Numbered from the stretch's first letter, positions 55,752-63,660 are shown. The stretch is DNA of 64,000 nucleotides from Demequina flava (GCF_000975035.1 NZ_BBRA01000001.1:806001-870000); one strand, 5' to 3'. A program made the numbers and translations. Notes: a model not told the origin generated them from the sequence alone.

Positions 55752-56638
55752 ACGATCACCTCGAGTGTTCCTGGCACCATGCGGCCATGAGCCGGTAGCC
55801 ACGTGTGAGCGACAGTATCGGTGGCCAGCAGCGCGCCGGTGCCCAGTCCGCACGCAAGGGGTTCGCGTGGGAGCGCCCGTGCGAGCGCGAGCCCGGCCGC
55901 GAGGCCTACCGAAGACTCCATCGCACTGGAGACCACGACGTCTCTGTCGCCCACGCTGTCAGCGATCTCGAGCGCCCTGCGCACCCCTCCCAAAGGCTGA
56001 GCCTTGAGGATAAAGACGTCGGCAGCATCGGCCCTCAGAACGTCCTGGGCGGTACCCGGCATGCGGATGGACTCGTCGGCAGCGATGGGGACCTCGACGT
56101 TGCGGCGCAAATGGGCGAGGTCCTCGACGGATGCGACGGGTTGCTCGGCGTATTGGAGGCCGGCGCCTCCGGCAGAGCGAGCCGCGGCATCGAGGCGTGG
56201 CAGGCAACGGATGGCCTCGTCCAGATCCCAGCCGCCGTTGACGTCGACGCGGATGCGGCCCTTGGGCCCCACAGCGTCCGCGACTGCTTCGATGCGCGCG
56301 ATGTCGTGGGCCAGGTCGGAGCCGCCGCCCACCTTGACCTTCGCGGTCGTGCAGCCGCCACGGGTGGCGAAGTCCCGGGCCTCGTCTGGACCGACAAGAG
56401 GGACGATGCTGTTGGTAGCCACGCTGTCGCGTTGCGCCTGGGGCCACTCACCTCGGGCGGCCTCCATGGCGGAGCGCCACCAGCGGGTCGCGCGCTCGGC
56501 GTCGTAGTCGGGAAACGGGCTGTACTCGCCCCAACGGCGCGTGCCGTCATCGGCAATGGTGGAGATGAGAACGCCGGTGCGGCGGGTGGTCGCGCGGAAA
56601 CGCGTCGAGAGCTCGACGGAAAAGGGCCGGAACTCCAT
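55748..56638 (-). CDS. menC: o-Succinylbenzoate synthase
   Basis: 296 residues of the enolase superfamily. Catalytic lysines lie in TAKVKVGG and in FILKAQPLGG, and the metal ligands in RVDVNGGWD, YAEQPV and AADESI. It dehydrates SHCHC to o-succinylbenzoate. ATG 56638 is supported by TAGTCT (56645-56650) 6 nt upstream; GTG 56644 would abut that box. The gene is divergent from menB; both appear leaderless. Confidence 0.93.
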   Translation of the reverse strand: MEFRPFSVELSTRFRATTRRTGVLISTIADDGTRRWGEYSPFPDYDAERATRWWRSAMEAARGEWPQAQRDSVATNSIVPLVGPDEARDFATRGGCTTAKVKVGGGSDLAHDIARIEAVADAVGPKGRIRVDVNGGWDLDEAIRCLPRLDAAARSAGGAGLQYAEQPVASVEDLAHLRRNVEVPIAADESIRMPGTAQDVLRADAADVFILKAQPLGGVRRALEIADSVGDRDVVVSSAMESSVGLAAGLALARALPREPLACGLGTGALLATDTVAHTWLPAHGRMVPGTLEVIV

Positions 56639-56703
56639 GGCCACAGACTACGCGCCCCGGGCCTGGCGGCGGTGCTTCACCGGTGCCCGACTACCCTGGG
56701 AGC

Positions 56704-57633
56704 ATGAGCATCCCGGCCTCCGTTTCCGACACCTTCGACGCTGAGCAGTGGCGTGCCATTGACGGCTTCCCCGACGGCGACATCACCTATCACCGGTGGG
56801 TCTCGCGCGACGGCGACGAGGTGCGCGATCTGCCGGCCGTGCGCATCGCCTTCAACCGGCCCGAGGTGCGCAACGCCTTCCGCCCGCAGACCGTCGACGA
56901 GCTGTACCGGGCGCTCGACCACGCGCGCATGACCGCCGATGTGGCCGCCGTCATTCTCACCGGCAACGGCCCCGCGCCCAAGGACGGCGTGTGGGCGTTC
57001 TGCTCCGGCGGCGACCAGCGCATCCGTGGACGCGACGGCTATCTCTACGAGGGCTCGGCAGCCGATGCTCCTGCCCACGGCGGGCGCCTACACATCCTCG
57101 AAGTGCAACGCCTCATGCGCACGATGCCCAAGGTGACGATCGCAGCGGTCAACGGCTGGGCCGCCGGTGGTGGGCACTCTTTGAACGTCGTGGCGGACCT
57201 GTCAATCGCGTCGCTCGAGCACGCACGGTTCAAGCAGACGGACGCCAACGTGGGGTCGTTCGATGCTGGGTACGGTTCCGCTCTGTTGGCCCGTCAGGTG
57301 GGCGACAAGCGGGCGCGCGAGATCTTCTTCCTGGCGCGCGAATACTCGGCGACCGATGCCGCCGAGTGGGGTGTCGTCAACGAAGCAGTGCCGCATGCCG
57401 ACCTGGAGGCGACTGCGCTCGAGTACGCGAAGACGATCGCCACCAAGTCGCCGCAGGCGATTCGCATGCTGAAGTACGCGTTCAACTTGGCCGACGATGG
57501 GCTCGCCGGTCAGCAGGTGTTCGCCGGTGAAGCGACCCGCATGGCGTACATGACGGATGAGGCGCAGGAGGGCCGCGATGCGTTCCTCGAACGCCGCGAC
57601 CCGGACTGGCGGAAGTTTCCGTACGCGTTCTAG
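56704..57633 (+). CDS. menB: 1,4-Dihydroxy-2-naphthoyl-CoA synthase
   Basis: 309 residues, crotonase superfamily. PKVTIAAVNGWAAGGGHSLN forms the oxyanion region (first Gly), with the MenB-specific NVGSFDAGYGSALLARQVG and AREIFFLAREYSA blocks. It cyclises o-succinylbenzoyl-CoA. ATG 56704 follows TACCCT (56692-56697) by 6 nt, predicted leaderless. Confidence 0.95.
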   Translation: MSIPASVSDTFDAEQWRAIDGFPDGDITYHRWVSRDGDEVRDLPAVRIAFNRPEVRNAFRPQTVDELYRALDHARMTADVAAVILTGNGPAPKDGVWAFCSGGDQRIRGRDGYLYEGSAADAPAHGGRLHILEVQRLMRTMPKVTIAAVNGWAAGGGHSLNVVADLSIASLEHARFKQTDANVGSFDAGYGSALLARQVGDKRAREIFFLAREYSATDAAEWGVVNEAVPHADLEATALEYAKTIATKSPQAIRMLKYAFNLADDGLAGQQVFAGEATRMAYMTDEAQEGRDAFLERRDPDWRKFPYAF

Positions 57634-57673
57634 GCGAGTCGAACCCGACTTCTCGCTGGGCCGCCCTCTCCGT

Positions 57674-57689
57674 GGGGAGCCTTCTCCCC
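57674..57689 (+). terminator. Terminator after menB
   Basis: GGGGAG-CCTT-CTCCCC is a perfect 6-bp stem with a tetraloop, 40 nt past the menB stop codon. It abuts the inverted family 1 repeat that starts at 57684. Confidence 0.55.
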
Positions 57690-57741
57690 TGGCCGTACAT
57701 ACTCGGCGGGGTTTGGCTGTCCGCGCAGTCGTGGCCGTCAC
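57684..57741 (-). repeat. Family 1 intergenic repeat, copy 3 (inverted)
   Basis: On the minus strand GACGGCCACG is followed 42 bp later by TACGGCCAGG (CCGTC at 57735 and CCGTA at 57693 on the plus strand), with AAACCCCGCCGAGTATG between. It lies between the convergent stop codons of menB and the first DUF3048 gene. Confidence 0.8.
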
Positions 57742-57772
57742 TTATCGGTGAACAGGGACTGTCACGCGGCAC

Positions 57773-58852
57773 CTACTCGATAACGACGCCGCTATCGAAC
57801 TCGGTCCCGGACTCCGGAATCAGCTCGACCCACGTGTTGCCGGGGATCAGTTCAGCGGTCTCACCGGCCGGAGTCTCGATCACGTATGGGTCGAACTGAC
57901 CGGCCTTTGACCAGGTGACGTCGACGTAGGAGTCACCCGCGGCGACGATGCCGGTGCCCTCATCCGTGATGACGATGGTTTCTGGCACGGTCGAGCCGCC
58001 GCCGGAACTATTGGGCTGAATGTCGACAAACAGGACCACGACGTTCGATGCCGACAGTTGCGTTCCGTCCGACATCACGTGCGGCGAGCCTGACTCGGAC
58101 CGCATCCATGCGTCCGCGTCGCCGTCCCACTCCCACGACGGTTGCATGCGCGGCGAGGCCACAATGTCGATCGACGCGACCGACGTGCCCTCTTCCACCA
58201 CGTTCGACTCTTCCGCCGGATACGCGTAGGTGAACTGCTGCGGCGGAGCATCGGCGTCAGTCTGCGCGAGGAAGTCAGCCATGGTGCCGTGCAAGTTGTG
58301 CGGGGCGGGCTTGTCGGACGTGCGGAAGAATCCGTAGCCGCCGGTGTCCTCTGCGATCAGTTCCTGACCCGAGCTACGTGCGTCACTAATGAACCCGCCC
58401 TGAGCGCCGGAGAAGACGAGGGGGCCTTCCATCGAGCCCATGATGTTCTTGTCCATGGGGCGCATCGAGCGGATGGGGCCAACCGTCTCGGGGATGTCCG
58501 ACTGGAAGACCGCAACCAATCGCGAGATTCCGTACTCCACCTGCTCCTCGAACACGATGTCCGCGTACTGCAGGTTGGACTGAGGGCGCGAATCCACCGA
58601 GTTCTCGATTTTGATGGACAGCGCGGGACCAGCGAGAGCTTCCTCGTCAGCGCCCTCGGCATCGACACCGGTCAGGGGCCACACCGACTCCGGAGTCGCG
58701 TCTGCTGGCGGGGGCGGGACCGCGCTGCGCTCCACCGGTGACGTGGACGCCGATGCTGTGGTCGCCGGCCCCTCTTCAACATCGGAGGAACAGGCGGCCA
58801 GGAGGACAACCCCCGCGGCGGCGGCAAACGGGGCAAAGCGACGCGTCATCAT
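57773..58852 (-). CDS. DUF3048 lipoprotein, paralogue 1
   Basis: 359 residues. A lipoprotein signal peptide ends in LLAAC (Cys21), so the protein is predicted to be membrane-anchored on the outside. The DUF3048 (YerB-like) domain starts with LSIKIENSVDSRPQ and contains IRSMRPMDKNIMG and HNLHGTMADFL. Function unknown. ATG 58852 follows TAGACT (58860-58865, minus strand) by 7 nt, predicted leaderless. It is a close tandem paralogue of the next gene. Confidence 0.85.
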   Translation of the reverse strand: MMTRRFAPFAAAAGVVLLAACSSDVEEGPATTASASTSPVERSAVPPPPADATPESVWPLTGVDAEGADEEALAGPALSIKIENSVDSRPQSNLQYADIVFEEQVEYGISRLVAVFQSDIPETVGPIRSMRPMDKNIMGSMEGPLVFSGAQGGFISDARSSGQELIAEDTGGYGFFRTSDKPAPHNLHGTMADFLAQTDADAPPQQFTYAYPAEESNVVEEGTSVASIDIVASPRMQPSWEWDGDADAWMRSESGSPHVMSDGTQLSASNVVVLFVDIQPNSSGGGSTVPETIVITDEGTGIVAAGDSYVDVTWSKAGQFDPYVIETPAGETAELIPGNTWVELIPESGTEFDSGVVIE

Positions 58853-58927
58853 GGGCGCCAGTCTAGGAGCGCACGCACCAGTACGGCATGACCTAGACCA
58901 GAACTATGGCGAGGCGACCGTCAAAGA

Positions 58928-58985
58928 AGTACGGCCAGGAGCAGACGGAACCCAAAATCCCGCCGAGTATGTACGGCCAGGGGAC
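58928..58985 (+). repeat. Family 1 intergenic repeat, copy 4
   Basis: TACGGCCAGG at 58930 and again at 58972, 42 bp apart, with AAATCCCGCCGAGTATG before the second. It lies between the two DUF3048 genes, ending 7 bp before the stop codon of the second paralogue. Confidence 0.82.
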
Positions 58986-58991
58986 AGACGG

Positions 58992-60068
58992 CTAGGAGAT
59001 ATCGACCGTCGGGTTCGTTGCAACGCCCGACTGCGGCACCAGCTCGACCCACGTCTTACCGGGCTTCAGCTGAACAACCTCACCGTCGCCTTTTTCGAGC
59101 ACGTAGGGGTCGAACTGCCCGGCCTTGGACCAGGTGATCTCCACATAGGAATCGCCAGCGGCCACGTAGCCAGTGCCGTCGCGCCCGGCGAGCATGGTCT
59201 CGGGGACCGAGGAGCCGCCGCTGGAGGACGTGTACTCAACATCGACCCACAGCACCACGACGTTGTCCGCGTACAACTGGGTACCGTCATCCTGCGAGTG
59301 CGGGGAGCCACCCTCGAAGCGCTGCCACACGTCGCCGTCCCAGTCCCACGACGGGGCCGAGTACTGCGACATGTAGATGTCGATCGCCGATGCGGTGGTG
59401 CCGCCGGTCACGACGTTCGACTCCTCGTAGGGGTAGGCATACTCGAACTGCTGCGGCGGAGCATCGGCATCAGTCTGCGCGATGAAGTCGGCCATGGTGC
59501 CGTAGAGGTTGTGCGGCGCGGCGCGGTTGGAGACGCGGTAGAAGCCTGCGTCGCCACGGTCGTCGATGATCGACTCTTGCCCCGAGTTGATCGTGTCGTT
59601 CACGAAGCGGCTCTGAGCACCCGAGTAGATCAGCGGACCCTCGAACGAGCCCATGATGTTCTTGTCCATGGGGCGCATCGACCGGATGTTGCCGACGGTC
59701 TCGGGGATGTCGGACTGGTAGATCGCGACCAGACGGGAGATGCCGGACTCGACGTACTCCTCGAAGACCACGTCCGCGTTGACGAGGTTCTGCTGGGGAC
59801 GGGCCGCAGCGGAGTTTTCGATCTTGATGGACAGAGCGGGGATCGCGAGCGCGTCCTCGTCGGCGCCCTCAGCATCCACGCCGGTGAGCGGCCAGACGGT
59901 GTCGGGAGCGGGGTTCTCGGGCGGCGAGGGGACTGCGCTGCGCTCGACCGGTGCCGTCGACGCGGAAGCCGTGGTCGCCGGCGCCTCTTCGACATTGGAG
60001 GCGGAGCACGCGGCCAGGAGAACAACCCCGGCGGCGGCAGCAAACGGGGTGAGGCGACGCGTCTTCAT
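58992..60068 (-). CDS. DUF3048 lipoprotein, paralogue 2
   Basis: 358 residues, lipobox LLAAC near residue 19 and the same domain blocks as its neighbour (SIRSMRPMDKNIMGSFEGP here reads NIRSMRPMDKNIMGSFEGP; HNLYGTMADFI). The two proteins are collinear over their whole length, indicating recent tandem duplication, diverged mainly in the C-terminal 60 residues. ATG 60068 is supported by TACAAT (60076-60081, minus strand) 7 nt upstream. Its promoter region is only 35 bp and is shared with divergent menE. Confidence 0.85.
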   Translation of the reverse strand: MKTRRLTPFAAAAGVVLLAACSASNVEEAPATTASASTAPVERSAVPSPPENPAPDTVWPLTGVDAEGADEDALAIPALSIKIENSAAARPQQNLVNADVVFEEYVESGISRLVAIYQSDIPETVGNIRSMRPMDKNIMGSFEGPLIYSGAQSRFVNDTINSGQESIIDDRGDAGFYRVSNRAAPHNLYGTMADFIAQTDADAPPQQFEYAYPYEESNVVTGGTTASAIDIYMSQYSAPSWDWDGDVWQRFEGGSPHSQDDGTQLYADNVVVLWVDVEYTSSSGGSSVPETMLAGRDGTGYVAAGDSYVEITWSKAGQFDPYVLEKGDGEVVQLKPGKTWVELVPQSGVATNPTVDIS

Positions 60069-60103
60069 GGCCGCCATTGTATGGGTGCGCCTACCCTTGG
60101 GTC

Positions 60104-61123
60104 ATGACATACGCTCGGCTGGTCGACGACGCCGCAACCGCTGTGGACGACGCCCTAAGCGGACGTGCGCGCGGAATCGCCGCACGCACGTCCGGGTCCA
60201 CGGGTGAGCCGCGCGAAGTCTTGCTGTCGGGGAAAGCCCTCAAAGCATCGGCCCTGGCCACGCTGGACCGCCTTGGCGGGCCTGCCCACTGGCTCCTCGC
60301 GGTGCCCGCTGACCGCATCGCGGGGGCGATGGTTCACGCCCGCGTGCAGGTGGCCGATGCTTCGCTCACCCGGATCGGCGACGTCCCCTTCACGCCGGAT
60401 GCGTTTTGCCGGGCGGCCGATGCCATGGAGCCCGGGCGGCGCTACGTTTCCTTGGTCCCGACTCAGGTCAGGCGGCTCCTCGCGGATCCCAGTGGCTCAC
60501 AGGCGCTCGCGAGCTTTGACGCAGTTCTTGTCGGTGGTGCCGCTCCCGGGATGGAACTGCCGGCGAACGCGATCGAGACATACGGCATGACGGAGACTGC
60601 GGGAGGGTGCGTCTACGACGGCGTGCCGCTGCCAGGCGTCCAGGTCCGCACCAACGCCGACAACCGCATCTGCATCGCCGGTCCCACGCTCGCCGACGGG
60701 TATGCCGACAGCGACAACAGCGCCTTCACCTCTGCTCAGGGGCTGCGCTGGTTTGTCACCAATGACGTGGGCTCCTGGGATGGGTCGCTCACGATCCACG
60801 GCCGCGCAGACGACGTCATCATCACCGGCGGACACAACGTGCATCCCTCAACCGTGGAACGCGCTGTGGCCGAGCTGCCCGGGGTGCGCGAGGCGGTGGC
60901 GGTAGGCGTGCCAGACCCCGAGTGGGGCGAGCGCGTCGCCATCGTCATCGACGCCCCTGCGCCCGCGCCAAGCCTGGCCCGCATGCGCGACGCCCTGGAC
61001 CTGCCTCGGCACTCGCTCCCCCGGCAAGTGGTCGTGGTGCGGTCGGTGCCGCGCACGGAGGCTGGCAAAATCGATCGCAGTGCCGCACGCGCTCTCGCAG
61101 CGGCAGCCGACGTCAAGGAGTAA
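60104..61123 (+). CDS. menE: o-Succinylbenzoate--CoA ligase
   Basis: 339 residues, AMP-forming ligase, short like other actinobacterial MenE. Motifs: ARTSGSTGEPREVLLS (AMP/P-loop), ETYGMTETAGG, and TIHGRADDVIITGGHNVHPS (hinge), with the C-terminal Lys in EAGKIDRSA. It activates o-succinylbenzoate with CoA for MenB. ATG 60104 follows TACCCT (60092-60097) by 6 nt, predicted leaderless. Three 9-mer copies (60245, 60352, 60415) crowd into the first third. Confidence 0.92.
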   Translation: MTYARLVDDAATAVDDALSGRARGIAARTSGSTGEPREVLLSGKALKASALATLDRLGGPAHWLLAVPADRIAGAMVHARVQVADASLTRIGDVPFTPDAFCRAADAMEPGRRYVSLVPTQVRRLLADPSGSQALASFDAVLVGGAAPGMELPANAIETYGMTETAGGCVYDGVPLPGVQVRTNADNRICIAGPTLADGYADSDNSAFTSAQGLRWFVTNDVGSWDGSLTIHGRADDVIITGGHNVHPSTVERAVAELPGVREAVAVGVPDPEWGERVAIVIDAPAPAPSLARMRDALDLPRHSLPRQVVVVRSVPRTEAGKIDRSAARALAAAADVKE

Positions 61124-61125
61124 GC

Positions 61126-61995
61126 ATGACCACCGCATCTGACTGGGTTGCTGGCGCGCGTCCGCGCACGCTGTGGGCCGCGATCTCCCCGGTAGCTGTC
61201 GGCACGGGCGCGGCCATTGCCGTCGATGGGTTCGCGCTGATCCCCGCACTCCTGGCGCTCGCGGTGGCGATGGCACTTCAGATCGCCTCGAACTACGCCA
61301 ACGACTACTCGGACGGCATCCGCGGAACTGACCTCGACCGCATCGGCCCTGACCGCCTTGTCGCGACCGGCCGGGCGACGCCTACGTCGGTGAAGTACGC
61401 GGCGTTCGCATCGTTTGGCGTCGCCGCGGTGGCAGGGCTCGCGCTCGTGGCGCTCACCGCGACCTGGTGGCTGATCATCGTCGGCGCCGTGTGCATCGCC
61501 GCCGCGTGGCTCTACACCGGCTCCTCGCGCCCCTACGGCTACTCCGGCTGGGGCGAGGTCAGCGTCTTCATCTTCTTTGGCCCAGTCGCCGTGCTCGGCA
61601 CCATGTACACGCAATCGGGCACCATCACCTGGTGGGCCGCCGTCGCGTCGGTGGGCGTGGGCCTGTACTCCGTGGCCCTGCTCATGGTCAACAACATCCG
61701 CGATATCGCTAGCGACACGGCTGCGGGCAAGATCACGCTGGCAGTGAAGATGGGGGAGGCCGAGTCGCGCCGCCTCTTCATGCTGGTCGTCATGCTGCCG
61801 ATCCTGTGCACGGTCGTCGTGGCGTTCGCCCAGCCGTGGGTGCTGATTGCCACCGTGGTGGCGCTGCCCAGCCTGCTGGTCGCTTTTGCCGGCCGCGTAG
61901 GCGCGGAGGTCATCAACCTGCCGCTGATGTTCAAGGCCATCTCCGGCATCGGCCTGGTCTACGGACTGCTGATGGGCGTGGGGCTGGCGATCTAG
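61126..61995 (+). CDS. menA: 1,4-Dihydroxy-2-naphthoate polyprenyltransferase
   Basis: 289 residues, UbiA family with about nine membrane helices. The two Asp-rich motifs are NYANDYSDGIRGTD (from residue 56) and NNIRDIASDTAAGK. It attaches the polyprenyl chain to dihydroxynaphthoate, giving demethylmenaquinone. ATG 61126 has AAGGAG overlapping the menE stop codon, so the two are translated from one mRNA. Confidence 0.95.
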   Translation: MTTASDWVAGARPRTLWAAISPVAVGTGAAIAVDGFALIPALLALAVAMALQIASNYANDYSDGIRGTDLDRIGPDRLVATGRATPTSVKYAAFASFGVAAVAGLALVALTATWWLIIVGAVCIAAAWLYTGSSRPYGYSGWGEVSVFIFFGPVAVLGTMYTQSGTITWWAAVASVGVGLYSVALLMVNNIRDIASDTAAGKITLAVKMGEAESRRLFMLVVMLPILCTVVVAFAQPWVLIATVVALPSLLVAFAGRVGAEVINLPLMFKAISGIGLVYGLLMGVGLAI

Positions 61996-62009
61996 CTCCG
62001 CTCCCAGTA

Positions 62010-62032
62010 GGCGTTCTGGGTCACCGAACGCC
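62010..62032. terminator. Possible terminator between menA and the DUF4229 gene
   Basis: GGCGTTC (62010-62016) and GAACGCC (62026-62032) form a perfect 7-bp stem with a 9-nt loop between convergent stop codons. Confidence 0.5.
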
Positions 62033-62076
62033 CAAAAAGTGACACGGATGTCCCACGGGGACCCACCGCCAGCGCG

Positions 62077-62346
62077 TCAGCGACTGCTCTGTGAGCCGTC
62101 CTCGCCAATCTCGGCGTCTTCCTCATCGTCGAGGTTGCGGATGCCCTTCTGGGAACGATCAATCACGCCCTCCATTTGGTACCCCGCCGCACGGCGCATC
62201 CCATCGAGGAAGAGGTACGACAGCATCCAGGCGATAATGAACGACGCGATGATCGAGATGATGTCGAACCAGCCCACAAGCGCCAGCAACAACACCACGG
62301 CGAAGAAGATGCCAGTGCGCGCAGCCCAATAGGCAAGGATTTTCAT
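62077..62346 (-). CDS. DUF4229 small membrane protein
   Basis: 89 residues beginning MKILAYWAARTGIFFAVVLL, with two membrane helices (about 10-28 and 31-50) and an acidic tail. The family is a regular neighbour of menA in actinobacteria; function unknown. ATG 62346 follows TACCCT (62354-62359, minus strand) by 7 nt, predicted leaderless. Confidence 0.82.
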   Translation of the reverse strand: MKILAYWAARTGIFFAVVLLLALVGWFDIISIIASFIIAWMLSYLFLDGMRRAAGYQMEGVIDRSQKGIRNLDDEEDAEIGEDGSQSSR

Positions 62347-62441
62347 GCCTACAAGGGTACGACGGCTCGTCGCTCCCACCGCACCGCTGTTCCGCGCGCA
62401 CCACCTACCTCGGGACCCGCTGGGCGCATTACACTGATGCG

Positions 62442-62720
62442 ATGCGTTACCTGGTGTTCGTCGGCCTTTACATCGGACTCGCGGCCTATGCCGTGACCGA
62501 TGTACTCAATCGCGGCCAGCAGTCGTACTTCGGTATGCACCGCTCCCTGTGGATCGCGATCATCATCCTCGCGCCGTATCTGGGTGCGCTGATCTGGATC
62601 GGGATGATCTGGCGCGGCCGCGGTGGCCGTCCTGCGACCGGGCCCAAGGCTCCGGACGACGACCCCGACTACCTGCGTTGGCTCCGCCAGCAGGAGCGTC
62701 GCCGCAACGACGACAAATAG
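62442..62720 (+). CDS. PLDc_N-domain small membrane protein
   Basis: 92 residues, two membrane helices (about 1-20 and 36-58), then a basic/acidic tail. WIAIIILAPYLGALIWIG matches the phospholipase-D N-terminal membrane domain found as a stand-alone protein in actinobacteria. ATG 62442 follows TACACT (62430-62435) by 6 nt, predicted leaderless. A 9-mer copy (62721) begins immediately after the stop codon. Confidence 0.78.
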   Translation: MRYLVFVGLYIGLAAYAVTDVLNRGQQSYFGMHRSLWIAIIILAPYLGALIWIGMIWRGRGGRPATGPKAPDDDPDYLRWLRQQERRRNDDK

Positions 62721-62829
62721 GGCCGATGCTCGGGTCGGGTCCCGCTCAGTGCCCGCCCGCCGCGTCGCTCCCCACGATGGAGCAGCACCCGCCACGTGAG
62801 GCCAGAGATGGCGGTCTGCGCTCCATTTG

Positions 62830-62848
62830 AGCGCCTTTAGTGGGCGCT
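62830..62848 (-). terminator. Possible terminator at the SIS-domain gene end
   Basis: AGCGCC (62830-62835) and GGCGCT (62843-62848) form a 6-bp stem whose loop contains the stop codon of the SIS-domain gene. Confidence 0.4.
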
Positions 62849-63562
62849 GTTCGCCGCGTCACCAATCGCGAGCGCGCTTGAGACCCACAGGTCCGGCTCC
62901 CAGCCGCGCCGAGCTGCGCGTTCAATCGCCTCCGCGACGACAGCATTGAGCAGCGCCGCACCCACCACGGTCGATGTGGGCCCCAGGTGCGTCCCCGCCG
63001 CCTCGACCGGAACGGCTGCGTCGCCGGGCACGCCGTGATTGTCGAGGACGATGTCCGCGACCTCGTGGAGCTTGGCATGAGGGGTCGGCCGCGCGACAGG
63101 GGATGTCGCGTGTCCCACGGAGGTGATCGCGATGGTCGTGAGCCCGCGCTCGCGCGCTTCCTGCACCGCCTCGACTGAAACCGCGTTGCCGCCAGAGTTC
63201 GAGGCCACGATGAGCACGTCACCGGACTGAACTCCGTGGTCATCCAGGAGCTTCGCGGCCAGTCCCTCGATGCGCTCCAACTGCGTCGCAAGCGTGGGCG
63301 ACCCGTGCAACATCAAGCCCTCGAAGAGCAGCGGCTTCACCTGCTTGAGTCCGCCTGCGCGGTAGAAGATTTCCTCCGCCAGCATGTGCGAGTGGCCGGA
63401 TCCAAAGGCGTGAACCGTGCGACCGGCGATCAGGGCATCGGCGATGGCGGCGGCCGCGGCGGACAGCGAGGCGGACTCGGCCTCCGCGGCAGTGGCGAGC
63501 ATCTGCTGGGCGGTCGCGAGGTAGCGCGCACCAGCGCCCTCGGGAGGTAGGGCATCAGACAT
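62837..63562 (-). CDS. SIS-domain sugar-phosphate-binding protein (UPF0309-like)
   Basis: 241 residues. The phosphosugar-binding fold has VHAFGSGHSHMLAEEIFYRAGG (read from FGSGHSHMLAEE) and VLIVASNSGGNAVSVE, both phosphate-binding loops of SIS proteins. It may be a sugar-phosphate isomerase or a regulator without DNA-binding domain. ATG 63562 follows TACAGT (63570-63575, minus strand) by 7 nt, predicted leaderless. Confidence 0.78.
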   Translation of the reverse strand: MSDALPPEGAGARYLATAQQMLATAAEAESASLSAAAAAIADALIAGRTVHAFGSGHSHMLAEEIFYRAGGLKQVKPLLFEGLMLHGSPTLATQLERIEGLAAKLLDDHGVQSGDVLIVASNSGGNAVSVEAVQEARERGLTTIAITSVGHATSPVARPTPHAKLHEVADIVLDNHGVPGDAAVPVEAAGTHLGPTSTVVGAALLNAVVAEAIERAARRGWEPDLWVSSALAIGDAANSAH

Positions 63563-63660
63563 GCGCCCCACTGTACTGGCCGCTTGGGCTGCCACATCTC
63601 TTGACGACCCACGCCCGGGAGGGTGAGGATCAAGCTCTACGCACAGACAGGACTCCGCCC

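Larger units (their letters stand above)
12..62729. repeat. Dispersed 9-mer GGCCGATGC, 41 exact copies in both orientations
   Basis: As GCATCGGCC on the plus strand it starts at 12, 1390, 6731, 9237, 12292, 12867, 19252, 21070, 21178, 23577, 27460, 28239, 29095, 34326, 36297, 39690, 50156, 54151, 54643, 56025, 60245 and 61340. As GGCCGATGC it starts at 1349, 4493, 7508, 10033, 17282, 19623, 19683, 20484, 25532, 25913, 34418, 40310, 49930, 50181, 52065, 54926, 60352, 60415 and 62721. Base composition alone predicts about two copies on both strands. Flanks are also shared: more than half read GGGCCGATGC, and several extend to AGGGCCGATGCTNGGG. Nine copies are intergenic. Coding copies mostly encode Ala-Asp-Ala (GCC GAT GC) or Ala-Ser-Ala (GCA TCG GCC), using GAT where this genome prefers GAC. 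Function unknown. Confidence 0.8.
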
